From Bipolaris cookei (taxonomy: Eukaryota; Ascomycota; Dothideomycetes; Pleosporales; Pleosporaceae): a stretch of 64,000 nt of DNA. Each line of letters opens with the position of its first letter. Positions within the stretch are counted from its first letter, which is position 1. Below are positions 11,518 to 21,096 of the stretch, in pieces. The notes under the pieces were generated by a model. It made no database searches, was not told where the DNA came from, and was given only the letters and a program-made list of their open reading frames with translations. A program made the position numbers and the translations under genes. The DNA lies in NCBI GenBank assembly GCA_002286855.1, contig NRSV01000069.1, positions 125,837 through 189,836 on the forward strand. Direction: 5' to 3'.

Positions 11518-12597
11518 ACGTGGTTCACAAGCGAATCGCTCACGCCCCACCAGCGCGTCAACGTTGATACGTTATTACGCACTTTTACCACAGTTAGTAT
11601 ACTATTGCAATATACTAAATTACTTATCAGAATCGCTGCTATCACTTGCAATATCCATTTCAACTGCGCAGGTATGAGCATTGTGTCCAGTCTGGTTGCA
11701 ACGCCCGCACCGCCTCTCTCCTCGCACCCACTTCGACGCACTCTCACAATCATCACGACTGCTACCCGCCTGTTCAGCTAATACTTCTTGCAACTTGCCT
11801 AAAGTAAGAGTCTTTTCTGTCCGTACGTATCCCTGCTTGCGGCTCTTACGCTTGTTTGATTCGTCTAGAGTCTCTTGAAGAGTAGCCGGCGACCCGAAGC
11901 GCCTACACCTTGGATCACAGTAACCCACTCACGGTTGCCTGGCTGTGTCCGCTTCTTTGTCCCAGAACCATCAGAGGCTGTGATAATTAACTGTGATGAA
12001 ATCTTGCCCATCATGAAACCAGTTTCATCAAAGTTGTAGATATCATCGTCCACAATACCTCACTTCTGCTTCGTCGCCTTGACTAGATCGAACCAGCGCT
12101 GGATAGCCGCTGTGTCCTTGCAGACAGCTCACTGGTGATCATAAGGACAGCTCTAGCGCGTACGGAGCTCGGGAGTTCGCTCAACCAAGTTATCAACCCA
12201 GCTCTTGCCAGTAGGGTTGCTCTCTCGCTCATGCAATAGTTTATCAGCGATTGCTCAAACGTCAGGCTTTGTAGGCGCAAATCCTCGCGTAGACTCTTCA
12301 AGAATATGCCTAACTACAGCCTCCTCTTCTAGCTTATTCAGGCGCTTCGAATTCGCTTCGCAATCGTGTTGGGAGCGCTTTTTAGCGCGTTGGTTAGACA
12401 AAGTTCTTTGAGGCACGTTATAGATAGAGGCAGCACATCTTTGGCTTTGAACACGTTGCGATTGGATACCAAAAAGAGCAAGCTGAAGATCTGGTTCAGT
12501 ATAGGAAGTTTGAGTGGTGCGTTGCTGAGACATAACGCGTTATAGTCTCGACGTCGACGCGCTGGTGGGGCGTGAGCGACTCGCTTGTGAACCACGT
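11518..12597 (-). mobile_element. Internally deleted pogo/Fot1-type element (copy B)
   Basis: Terminal inverted repeats (ACGTGGTTCACAAGCGA at the left, its complement at the right end) are flanked by TA at 11516-11517 and 12598-12599. The 1080-bp body carries transposase sequence on the minus strand. The frame jumps from the first-Asp region (YNFDETGFMMGK, then WVTVIQGVG) straight to the C-terminal tail and zinc knuckle (CGRCNQTGHNAHTC). The DDE core with Asp 2 and Asp 3 is therefore deleted. The copy at 40768-41845 has the same deletion junction. Confidence 0.9.
11620..12533 (-). pseudogene. Deleted pogo transposase remnant (copy B)
   Basis: The N-terminal DNA-binding part begins MSQQRTTQTSYTEPDLQLAL and contains an NVPQRTL helix-turn-helix. 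It is followed by several stops or frameshifts (for example near 12255 and 12130). The YNFDETGF block and the C-terminal knuckle follow. It lacks two of the three catalytic Asp, so it cannot encode active transposase but could still bind related TIRs if translated. Confidence 0.82.
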
Positions 12598-12762
12598 TAC
12601 ATTCATAGTATTGAGGTTGTTGTAAGTAAAGTTACCACTACTTTAGCTAGTGAGACGTAATATGGCCAGTGCAAGTCACGTCTATCTCCACCAACATACG
12701 GAGTATAGCATCAATACTATTAAAACACCAAAGAAACCATATAAACCCTCTTATTTCTCGAT

Positions 12763-13068
12763 ATGCCATTCCCAAATACTCGTCGCCAACAGAAGTGCGT
12801 CTCCAATGCGACCTCTAGGCCTTCAAGATGACTCCAGACTGGTAGAGGTACTGCCTCGCAGCCTATTGAAGTAGACGCTACTTACGGCCAGATAACATTC
12901 CGCGCGTCTCAATACGAAGCTCTTGAAGTAGCTACGACCCAGGCTGCTGATATTACTCGCTTCGAGTCCTCCCCATGTCCTTCGATACAAGATACTGCCG
13001 TCGTTGCGCCAATCGATACTACCAACGCGACTCGGCTACCTAGCCGAGACTATGAACCTCCTACATGA
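12763..13068 (+). pseudogene. LINE ORF1 (gag-like) 5' fragment
   Basis: A frame beginning MPFPNTRRQQ contains one in-frame TGA after about 22 codons and then stays open (QPIEVDATYGQITF, FRASQYEALEV) until TGA at 13066. It looks like the start of a LINE ORF1 that was joined by deletion to the middle of the RT domain, because RT sequence overlaps its end in another frame. The assignment rests on position and on general ORF1 character; no zinc knuckle is visible. Confidence 0.4.
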
Positions 13069-15553
13069 CTCGCAGATAGGAGGGAGACTAAAGAAATCAG
13101 CTATAGACGCAGCTCTACTTCTTGTAGATCAAATCCAGCACCAAAAGCAAAAAGGCTATACTACATCAACAGTCTTTCTAGATGTAAAAGGAGCGTTCGA
13201 CCACGTTTCACACAACCAGTTCCTAGATACATTAAAAAGACTAGGCCTACCAATCAGCCTAATCACTTGGGCTAAAACCTTTCTTTCGAATAGATCTCTA
13301 AGGCTCGCCTTTGACGGCCAAATAGAAGAGTTCAGCGAGATTAACGCGGGCATCCCACAAGGCAGCCCAGTCTCCCCAATCTTCTTTCTTATCTACATCA
13401 GAGATCTGTTCCACGAAATAGATAGCTTTCAGCTCTCCTACATCGACGACATCTCAATCACAACCTCCTCAACGTCCATTAAGAAAAACGTTAAGATACT
13501 TTAACAAGAGGTAAAGAAACTAGTTACGAAAGGAAAAGAACTAGCAATCGAATTCGATATAGCGAAAACAGAGCTTATCCATTTTACAAAAAAACAAAAA
13601 AAAGAAATACCTCTAGAGCTCCCTAGCAAGGAGAAAATATACCATAAAGATACGATTAAGTGGCTAGGGGTACACCTCGACAACAAGCTATCCTTCCGAG
13701 GACACGTAGCTATCCGAGCTAGCCAAGCAAAAACAGCTTTCAATAGACTAGGGAGACTAGCGAACATAGACCGCGGGCTATCTCCCTTTGCTATTAGACA
13801 ACTATATCTAGCATGCGTTACTAGCATTGCAGATTATGGGTCGCCAATCTACTGGCGAAACCAGAGCTATATAGAAGATCAGCTTCAGCCACTACACAAC
13901 GCGGCGTGTAGAAAGGTACTAGGAGTGTTCAAAACAGCTCCAGCTACCCCAACAAGTATCGAAGCTAGCTTGCTGTCACCAGCCATACGGCTAAGCCAAA
14001 CGAATCGAAAATACGCTCTGCGAGCTATACAACTAGCTCCAACCCATCCAATTACAAAAGCCATTGCAAGGCTACAAAAAACAACCCTTCAGCTATCAAA
14101 AAAGCCATACAAGACTAGACAACTACGGGCTATCACGAGCTCCATCCCATCTACCCAAGAGATAGAAGAAATCATCCCATACAAGTTCAGACCATGAAAT
14201 TCTCTCAACTACAGTATCTCTATATCAAAAAAATCGAAAGAAGAAGAGGCAGCCGCGCACAAAGATTATATCCAAACAATAGAGGACAACTCTATAGTAA
14301 TCTACTCAGACGCCTCCAAAACCAAAGACGGAGATGGGATAGGAGTAGGCTTAGCAGTCTATAACCCAAACCAAGAAGAAATCTACGCAAGAAAAGAGAA
14401 TATAGGTGACAACCAACTCGTCTATAATGGAGAGCTTGAAGGAATTGCAATGGCCTTCGAGTACGCTGCTAAAACTGCCACTAAAGACCAAAACATCCAC
14501 GTGTACGCTGACAACCAGGCCGCAATCTACAGGCTCCAAAGCCTATCAGATAAGCCCGGCCAGCACTGGGTGATTCGGTGCCAAAAAGTAGCAAAAGCTA
14601 TCCGTAACAAAAAAGCAAAGATCTTCTTGAAATGGGCGCCAGGCCACACAGACATAGAAGCAAACGAAAAAGCAGATTCGTTAGCAAAGGAAGCTACAAA
14701 ACAAGCACCAAAAAAATCACAAACAAGTCTAGCCTTTCTAGGTACTAAGATCAAACTCCTTCAACGAGCTAGCCAAGCAGAAGAATAGAGAGAGTATAGG
14801 GAAAAAGCAAGAGAAAAGAAGACTAGCTATGGAGCTATCTTCGATCTAAAGCTTAAAAACCAACTAGCAATCCCGAGAGGCACGAAAAGAGATATTTCAG
14901 GCTCTTTCTATTCTCTTAAGATAGGACACGGATACTTTAACTCCTACCTAAAGAGAATTAAGAGAAGAGAATGTGATCTTTGTAAATGCGGGAGACCGCA
15001 AACAGCAGAGCANNNNNNNNNNNNNNNNNNNNNNNNNNNNNNNNNNNNNNNNNNNNNNNNNNNNNNNNNNNNNNNNNNNNNNNNNNNNNNNNNNNNNNNN
15101 NNNNNNNNNNNNNNNNNNNNNNNNNNNNNNNNNNNNNNNNNNNNNNNNNNNNNNNNNNNNNNNNNNNNNNNNNNNNNNNNNNNNNNNNNNNNNNNNNNNN
15201 NNNNNNNNNNNNNNNNNNNNNNNNNNNNNNNNNNNNNNNNNNNNNNNNNNNNNNNNNNNNNNNNNNNNNNNNNNNNNNNNNNNNNNNNNNNNNNNNNNNN
15301 NNNNNNNNNNNNNNNNNNNNNNNNNNNNNNNNNNNNNNNNNNNNNNNNNNNNNNNNNNNNNNNNNNNNNNNNNNNNNNNNNNNNNNNNNNNNNNNNNNNN
15401 NNNNNNNNNNNNNNNNNNAAAAAGACGCTAGACCAAAAAGTACTTAAACTCCTACTTCTACTCCATACCACGAGCGGCATAGAAGCTACTTTAGCTTTTA
15501 TTACTAGCACGAGGATAGGAACAAGAAAGTGGCATCTAGGCCAGGACGGCTAG
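13052..15553 (+). pseudogene. LINE ORF2: reverse transcriptase plus RNase H, broken by stops and a gap
   Basis: The frame shows RT motifs AFDHVSHNQFL (the Asp of palm motif A), INAGIPQGSPVSPIFFLIYI (finger/palm) and SYIDDISI (the YxDD box), then a thumb region (TIKWLGVHLD). After stops TAA at 13502 and TGA at 14195, RNase H follows in the same frame: IVIYSDASK, YNGELEGIAM, VYADNQAAI, WAPGHTDIEANEKAD. TAG lies at 14786. A Cys-rich CDLCKCGRPQTAEH motif then enters the N gap, and the end reads RIGTRKWHLGQDG before TAG at 15551. The endonuclease domain is absent. All three stops are explainable by C-to-T or G-to-A changes. Confidence 0.87.
15013..15418. other. Assembly gap (N run)
   Basis: There are 406 unresolved bases within the 3' part of the LINE, probably a repeat-collapse gap. 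Reading frames that cross it are meaningless. Confidence 0.99.
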
Positions 15554-15844
15554 ACGAAAAGAAAAACAAGAAAAATAATAACAAGAAGAAAAACAACTTT
15601 GCTTTTATTCGTACCATTTCCTTTCCCCTAAGAGAGCTCGCTGGAAGGCAGCCTAGCTGCCCTACATCTCTCCCTGTTACCAAACTGCTCTTTAGCACCA
15701 GGCATCTAGAAGGCTAGCAATATCTTAGCTAGATAAAGGCCGAAGCACCATAGTCACGCAATACAGCACAACGTACCAAATTGTAACTAGTTGGATAGAA
15801 CGGCCTTTGGCCAAAGTCCTACATAGCCAACGGCTGATACAGGA

Positions 15845-16770
15845 CTATAATGGAATGATAATAATAATAATAAATGTCAGAACTTTAGCGGCCAGTAGAG
15901 AACTGCGTAGGAGACCCATTTCATCTGTGACCTCTTTCCCGACACGCAGCTCATCTCCCGTAGAAGCATGGCACACCCGCGCTCGCCACACTGACAATGT
16001 AGCCTTGCGTGACTCTTTCTTGCCGTACTCAATATCTAGCCCAACGACAGCCTATACATTAGCGTCCGAGTTCAAGAGGTATTCTTCAGCTAGCCGGGTC
16101 AACTGTTCCCTCTTCTGTGAGTATGCCACTTCTATGACAACCCCAGGGTATTGCGCATCGTCATGCCAGAAAGACGTGTCTGGCTCGCGCTTCGATCTTC
16201 TGTCGGACGGGTTGCTTTCAGCCGGAAAACGTATTCCCGTAGATCGAGCAGGGTTCACTTTTTGCGCGAACGTTACTGTACCGTCAGATCTCTCCCGGAT
16301 CGATTTCCGCTGACTTGGTATGGCGTCCTCGACGCGAGCAATAAACAGTTCGTGTACAGCTGTAGGCATGCGAACGAAAAGTAGGTGGTTTTTGGCGTCG
16401 TAATCATATCTACCCGCCTCTCACATTAGCCGCCATGCCTATCATGCATCAAGTGCACCCACCGTATCTTATCTTTCACAAACCCCCGCAGCTCCTCGTC
16501 TCTGTCGAGCAGACGCTGCACCCTGCCAAACTCCCCTGGTACAAGCAAAAATTCTGTCCACGGGTGTCGATCGCTATGCTTTCCAGCTCGGATCTCGTGG
16601 AAGAGGGCGATAACTCGAGGGGCTTGCGCGAACGGTTTCTCGTCCGTCGATGGCGGTGTCAATGGTGGGCGTATGAAACTCGAGGGCGGAGTGATCTTTT
16701 TCGTTTGTTTTCTTGAGGTTTTGCGATGGAGCCGCAACAGTGTGTCGCACGGCATCGCGACGTTGTGCAA
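15845..16770 (-). pseudogene. Uma2-like PD-(D/E)XK-fold protein, one stop
   Basis: The model is complement join(15845..16409, 16463..~16770). Intron 16410-16462 (GTGGGT..CTAAT..GTAG) joins KDKIR to YDYDAKNHLL in phase. Features are a Pro-rich start, then ALFHEIRAGKHSDRHPWTEF, VRMPTAVHELFIARVEDAI, and the nuclease-like core EPDTSFWHDDAQYPGVVIEV. An Asp followed by E-V-x-(Y)-S resembles Uma2/PD-(D/E)XK folds. It continues AVVGLDIEYGKK. One in-frame TAG (16052-16054) interrupts the core just before AVVGLD, where CAG would be expected. The family is known to me only as an expanded fungal hypothetical group. The 5' end merges with the DUF3435 remnant, so the true start is uncertain. Confidence 0.6.
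15855..15873. repeat. (ATA)n microsatellite
   Basis: A short tract of repeated ATA/AAT units lies at the possible 3' end of the LINE. It overlaps the 3' end of the nuclease-like pseudogene, encoding a run of Ile there on the minus strand. Confidence 0.8.
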
Positions 16771-16799
16771 GGGCTGTCAGGATGCAGTTAGGCAGCTGC

Positions 16800-18122
16800 A
16801 ACACTTTCTCCGCTCTGGTTGACTCAGCAACAATGCTAAGAGGCGTGACTGTAGCTAGCGCGATGAGCTGCTCTGGAGAGGCTAGATTGTAGGCTGCAAA
16901 CGCCCGATCGTAGAATAGCAGGCCAAGGAGAAATACGTGTGGACTGAAGAGGAGCGTCTCGTCGTGCATGATTTCTGGGAGAGGGAACGTATTCCTCAGG
17001 CAATACTTAGCGATCATACAAGTTCTATCACAGAAAGGATAATTACGTACAAGTCTTTGACACCAAGGAACTTCTTTGTGAACTCGAAGGTGAACTCAAG
17101 CAATACCCGATGAGGGCCACCTTCTGGATCCCGTAATAGTGTGACTTTTATGTGCCGATAGCAGAGACTGAGAAGAGCTTGAGGCCGATTTGCCGTAAAT
17201 CCACCCAGTTGCAGATAGAGCTGGGCCTGTATCCTATAGCGTCCGTGTGGATATCTCTTTTCCGTGGTTACCAGGTTGGTTTGCAGCACTTGGGCCAAGT
17301 CCTCGACATACATGCAGGCCTTGTCTCGACCTATCTTCTTCAGCCCGTGCTTCTTGGTCAGCTTCCTTAGTACCTGTTGGCCAAATTAGACATGGATACT
17401 GATGTAGAATTGCAACTAGAAAGCCGGCTCTTGGTACCTTGTGCATGCTTCGGCTGATCTTCCCGTCTAGTCTTGTACCAGTTGCCCTCTCATACACTAA
17501 GCGGAAAACCTTCTAATACGTCCCTAAAGAACTGGCAGGCTTCGTCCCTCGGCGTCTTCTTCCTTGTTTTCCCTTACGCTGCTCGAGCAGCCAGTCGAAG
17601 AATGTGAATAGGGTAGCGATCGATACAGTTTGGTAGGCGCGAAAGTGTTGTTCCCTGGTATACTGCCCCAGCATCTATGCTGAAGTTAGGTCATGCGATC
17701 TAGCGCAAACTACAATGGAAACAGGGGATGTACTGATTCCACTGATCTTCCATGTAATTCAGCAGACGGGTACTGCTCTTTTTACAGTCCTCTTTCACGT
17801 ACTCTTCTTCGTTGAAGGTCTCAAGTTGTTGAATATAATACTCGGGCGGATGGTCGTTGTCGGGGGAGAGATATGCTCCATCCTCGTCGTCCTCATCAGC
17901 AAATGCATCGGCGTATGACAGATTAGTATCTGGATCAACATCATCGCCTGTAGGACCAGAATAATCATGTTCCTTAAGTGAAATTCCGGGTTTGAAGGAG
18001 GAATTAGGGGACTGCTCGGCCAACAAACGTCGTTGCATATTGCTGCAGTCTTTCGGTCGGTAGAAGTGTGATGGAGAAAAGAGCTGCCAGGATAAGGTTG
18101 AACTAGAGAGACATGAAAACAA
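16800..18122 (-). pseudogene. DUF3435 tyrosine-recombinase-like (Starship captain superfamily) remnant
   Basis: Minus-strand exons are joined by introns 17374-17437 (GTACCA..CTAAT..CAG) and 16995-17050 (GTACGT..CTAAG..GAG). The order of motifs is an acidic N-terminal segment (18122-17700), FFDWLLEQRKGK, then VFRLVYERATG, RKLTKKHGLKKIG, EKRYPHGRYRIQ, LQLGGFTANRPQALLSL (the conserved Arg block), VTLLRDPEGGPHRVLLEF, FTKKFLGVKD, NTFPLPEI, LLFSPHVFLLGLLFYDRAFA and SPEQLIALA. These match the DUF3435 domain that characterises captain-type tyrosine recombinases of fungal Starships. TAG at 17513-17515 replaces an expected Trp. The protein is truncated after SPEQL, so the C-terminal His-x-x-Arg/Tyr catalytic boxes are missing. 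The N-terminal junction at about 17640-17700 was not resolved. Confidence 0.75.
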
Positions 18123-18735
18123 GGCTCAGACGGCACAAGAAGAAGACAGAACTAGTAGTTTCATTTTTGTGACGCTCCAGGAAGTTGAGAAAGGGGACTT
18201 AAGTACTTCGTTGGCGAAGGTGCCATAGCTTGAGTCAGTGCCATAGGCCGTAAGAGTGGGTCACGAACATGCTTGCACGTCTGCAGCCGTATCTTGGACA
18301 GCAACAGAAGTAGGGCTCTTGATGCATACGCTAAGACGGGAAATCCGAAGATCAAGTTGCCTCTAGCCCCCGTTGGCAAGATTAGGGAGGTTTTGCGGTA
18401 AATTGCCCTCCAGAAACAACATTACAAACCGCCAGAATCGGCTACAAAAAACGCCGTTGGATTGTTTAAGATAGTATTATCTAATTTACTAGTAGGTTTA
18501 CTCATATACCACCTGAAGCGGCGGCGAATCCGCTTGGAGAATAGCTTGATTCTTATTCACTAACAGATGGCACTATGCAAGGGTGCAGGCCGCAAAGCGA
18601 CAAGGAAGCGCCGGAATCGATGTGGGGGAAAGCGATGCTGAGCCGAGGAGACCAAATACATACGCGTCTACAAATAACACAAGTAAACCTCACACAACAC
18701 TTGCAACGCTCCATCCGAGTAACACGCCACTCGAC
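18123..18735. other. Interval upstream of the glyoxalase-like gene
   Basis: About 610 bp with no supported gene. It should contain the promoter and 5' leader of the gene starting at 18736. A longer in-frame upstream extension from 18583 exists but lacks domain character. Confidence 0.4.
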
Positions 18736-19833
18736 ATGTCTGCTGAAGAGAAAGGCGCAAGCCACGCCAAGCTGGGACCCGCACCAACACGCCTTCGGCA
18801 GATTGCACTAGCTGCAAAGGATCTCGACAGCGCCAGGCAGCTGCTTGTACGACAACGACAGCAAAAGTACCAGTTGGAAGCTGATGGAGATTTCAGACAT
18901 ATGTCCTGGGCATAGGCTTTGCATTCGAGGATGATGCCGTGGAGCAATGGGGATTGAAGAATTTCATGGGCACGTAGCCCCCCTGCGCGTCTCCCAAATG
19001 CTCGTAGTTGACGCGATTGCAGTTCCACTAGGCGGCGACTTTATTGAGGTCGTCTCGCCGGTCAAGGAGCGTACGACGGTTGGCAGGCTGCTCGACAAGC
19101 GTGGGGATGGCGGGTTCATGATTGTCATGCAGACCGAGGATGCAAAGAAACGGCGCGAGTACATCACTGCGAACAAGTTGGCTAGCGTCATTGTCGAGCA
19201 CGAGTACAGAGATGCGGTGTGCATCCAGTACCATCCAAAGGGAATCAAAGGTACGTTTGTCCCATGGCCATTTCGGCTGCAGGCGCGGGCGCGGGCGCGG
19301 ACGCAGGCGGCAGTCAGTGAAGAGGCGCAGGCGTGGTGGTGGCTGATGAGGGGTATATACTGCCAGGCGGCTTGATGCCTGAACTCGACTCGCACACACC
19401 AGGGCCAGCCAATCCAAACCCCCTCGGAACCCGCTTCTCCCCATGGCATGCGTGCGGACCGGCCAGTGAGAGTTACATGCGCGGCATGGAACAGACGGGC
19501 CACTTGGCACTGGAGGGCTGTGTACTGCGGCTCGAGCCTGGTGACGTCGACCGTGAGGGCGCGGCGCGACAGTGGGAAGAAATTTTTGGCGTGTCACGAA
19601 GCCGCGACGTGGTGGCTTTTACCAACGCCCGCCTAGCCTTCATCCCAGGCCAGGACAGGCTTCCAGAAGGCCTCGTATCCATGACCGTGGGCGTCAAGGG
19701 CAAGGATAACTATGACGCGATACTCGAAAGAGCTCGGACGGCAGGCATCTGGGGCGAGGGCTGCGCTGAAATGTGCGGAATCAAGTGGTACTTCACCCTA
19801 ACAGACCATGGCGACGACCGGGGTAAGCTGTAG
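18736..19833 (+). CDS. Glyoxalase-like (VOC, Glyoxalase_3-type) protein
   Basis: The model is join(18736..18846, 18897..18969, 19023..19250, 19367..19833), 292 aa. The fold resembles vicinal-oxygen-chelate proteins: LRQIALAAKDLDSARQLL, then GIGFAFEDDAVEQWGLKNF, VPLGGDFIEVVSP, a GGFMIVMQTEDA strand, and a second repeat (TGHLALEGCVLRL..AFIPGQDRLPEGLVSMTVGV). Intron 1 (18847-18896) and intron 3 (19251-19366) are GT-AG. Intron 2 (18970-19022) keeps the frame only if it uses a GC donor (GG|GCACGT). The nearby GT at 18974 gives the wrong phase. The substrate is unknown; members are usually annotated only as glyoxalase-like. Confidence 0.75.
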
Positions 19834-21096
19834 CCGCCCTGTGAATGTTGAATGTGCAGTTGAGTGCATTGGCTACATGCAAGCATTCTGAATAGAGTAC
19901 GACCTGCACCACATAGTACCGCCCACGCCCCGCGCCCCTCTCTCACCTATCTCAGCCAAACAACCATGACTATCTCTCCCAGCGCGGAGGGTGCCCAAGT
20001 GCCCCGCCAGCCTATGCTCCCCGACATCACAATCAAATGCTGTCCCGCCAAGTCTCTGCGCCCCCTCCTCCCCCCTCCCTCCCCCCATCTTCCAATCTCG
20101 ACTCCTCCTCCCTCTCTCGCTTATCTCTACAACAGGCCTGCCCTGACTGCATGCGCTCCAACGCCCAAGCGAGTCCAACGCCGGCGGATCAGTGTATGAC
20201 ACGATTTGACATTGTGTATACACACCGTAGTCGTTATCCGTTACAACCGAAACTTTCAGTACTGCGTCCTTCGCCCTTGGTCTGACCTGCCCGGCTTGAT
20301 AGCGCTGCTGCTTCCGGTCACGTCAAGCCGCATTGGGAAAACAGAGGCCTGGTTTACGACAGTCGGAAGGATCCAGCATATGGCCCCGGTGCCCACCACC
20401 TACTTACTGACACTGTCGTCGGCGTTGTGTTTCAACACGCCATATTAGCCGGAGCCAAAGACGCTGTCGTGCCTGGCATGCCGCCTTGAGGGCTGCCTTG
20501 CATGCGTAGCGTAGTTTGCGCATCAACACCACGCGATTTCAACAAGGTCTAGTGCGCCGCACACTTATCAGCACACCTAGTTGCAGGCCTCTCCTACCCG
20601 TGGCCGTCACAGCTGCTTCGAGACCGGGAACAGGGCCACGTCGTTTCCCAGGCTCCTTATGCCGCCGTCCCTTACCCACCCTTCCCCCCTCGCCCGCCGT
20701 CAGCGTTGCGTTTAGCGTAGATCTCACCCGGCTTCGCTTGCAGCATCCAATTTCCGTATTCCATGGTGGTTGTCGATTCTCCATGTTTACCGCACGCACA
20801 CTTGCACAGTTGCCCGCCTCTATGTCGTCACGCCCACTTCTCCACCTGCACACCTTTGCGTGCCCTGGCGTGCCCTGGCGTGCCCCTGCGTCACACGCTT
20901 CTGGTATTTATACACTAGTCTACACCCTCTATTCTCGCCGTGCCCTGGTTGATTTTTCCTACCCGTTGTTCCACGTTCATGAAGATGTTTAAAGGATAGG
21001 GATTCCCCTTCGTCTGCTTGGTGTCCACCTACCTCCTCATCGCATAGACTTCGTTCATATTATCAATACTAATAGATATCATTGCTATCCAACACC
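19834..21096. other. Intergenic, glyoxalase-like gene to zinc-finger gene
   Basis: About 1.26 kb with no supported coding gene; long open frames on both strands are low-complexity and Pro/Ser-rich. A small direct repeat of GCGTGCCCTG units occurs near 20858-20890. Confidence 0.4.

Larger units (their letters stand above)
12600..15873 (+). mobile_element. Non-LTR (LINE, Tad/I-like) retrotransposon remnant
   Basis: Contents in order are an ORF1-like start (12763), a truncated reverse transcriptase, an RNase H domain, a C-terminal Cys-rich motif, an assembly gap and a short C-terminal tail. The sequence runs out in a (ATA/ATAAT)n tract at about 15857-15873, a possible LINE 3' tail. It begins right after the TA of pogo copy B. 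The exact ends and target-site duplications could not be defined. Confidence 0.7.
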
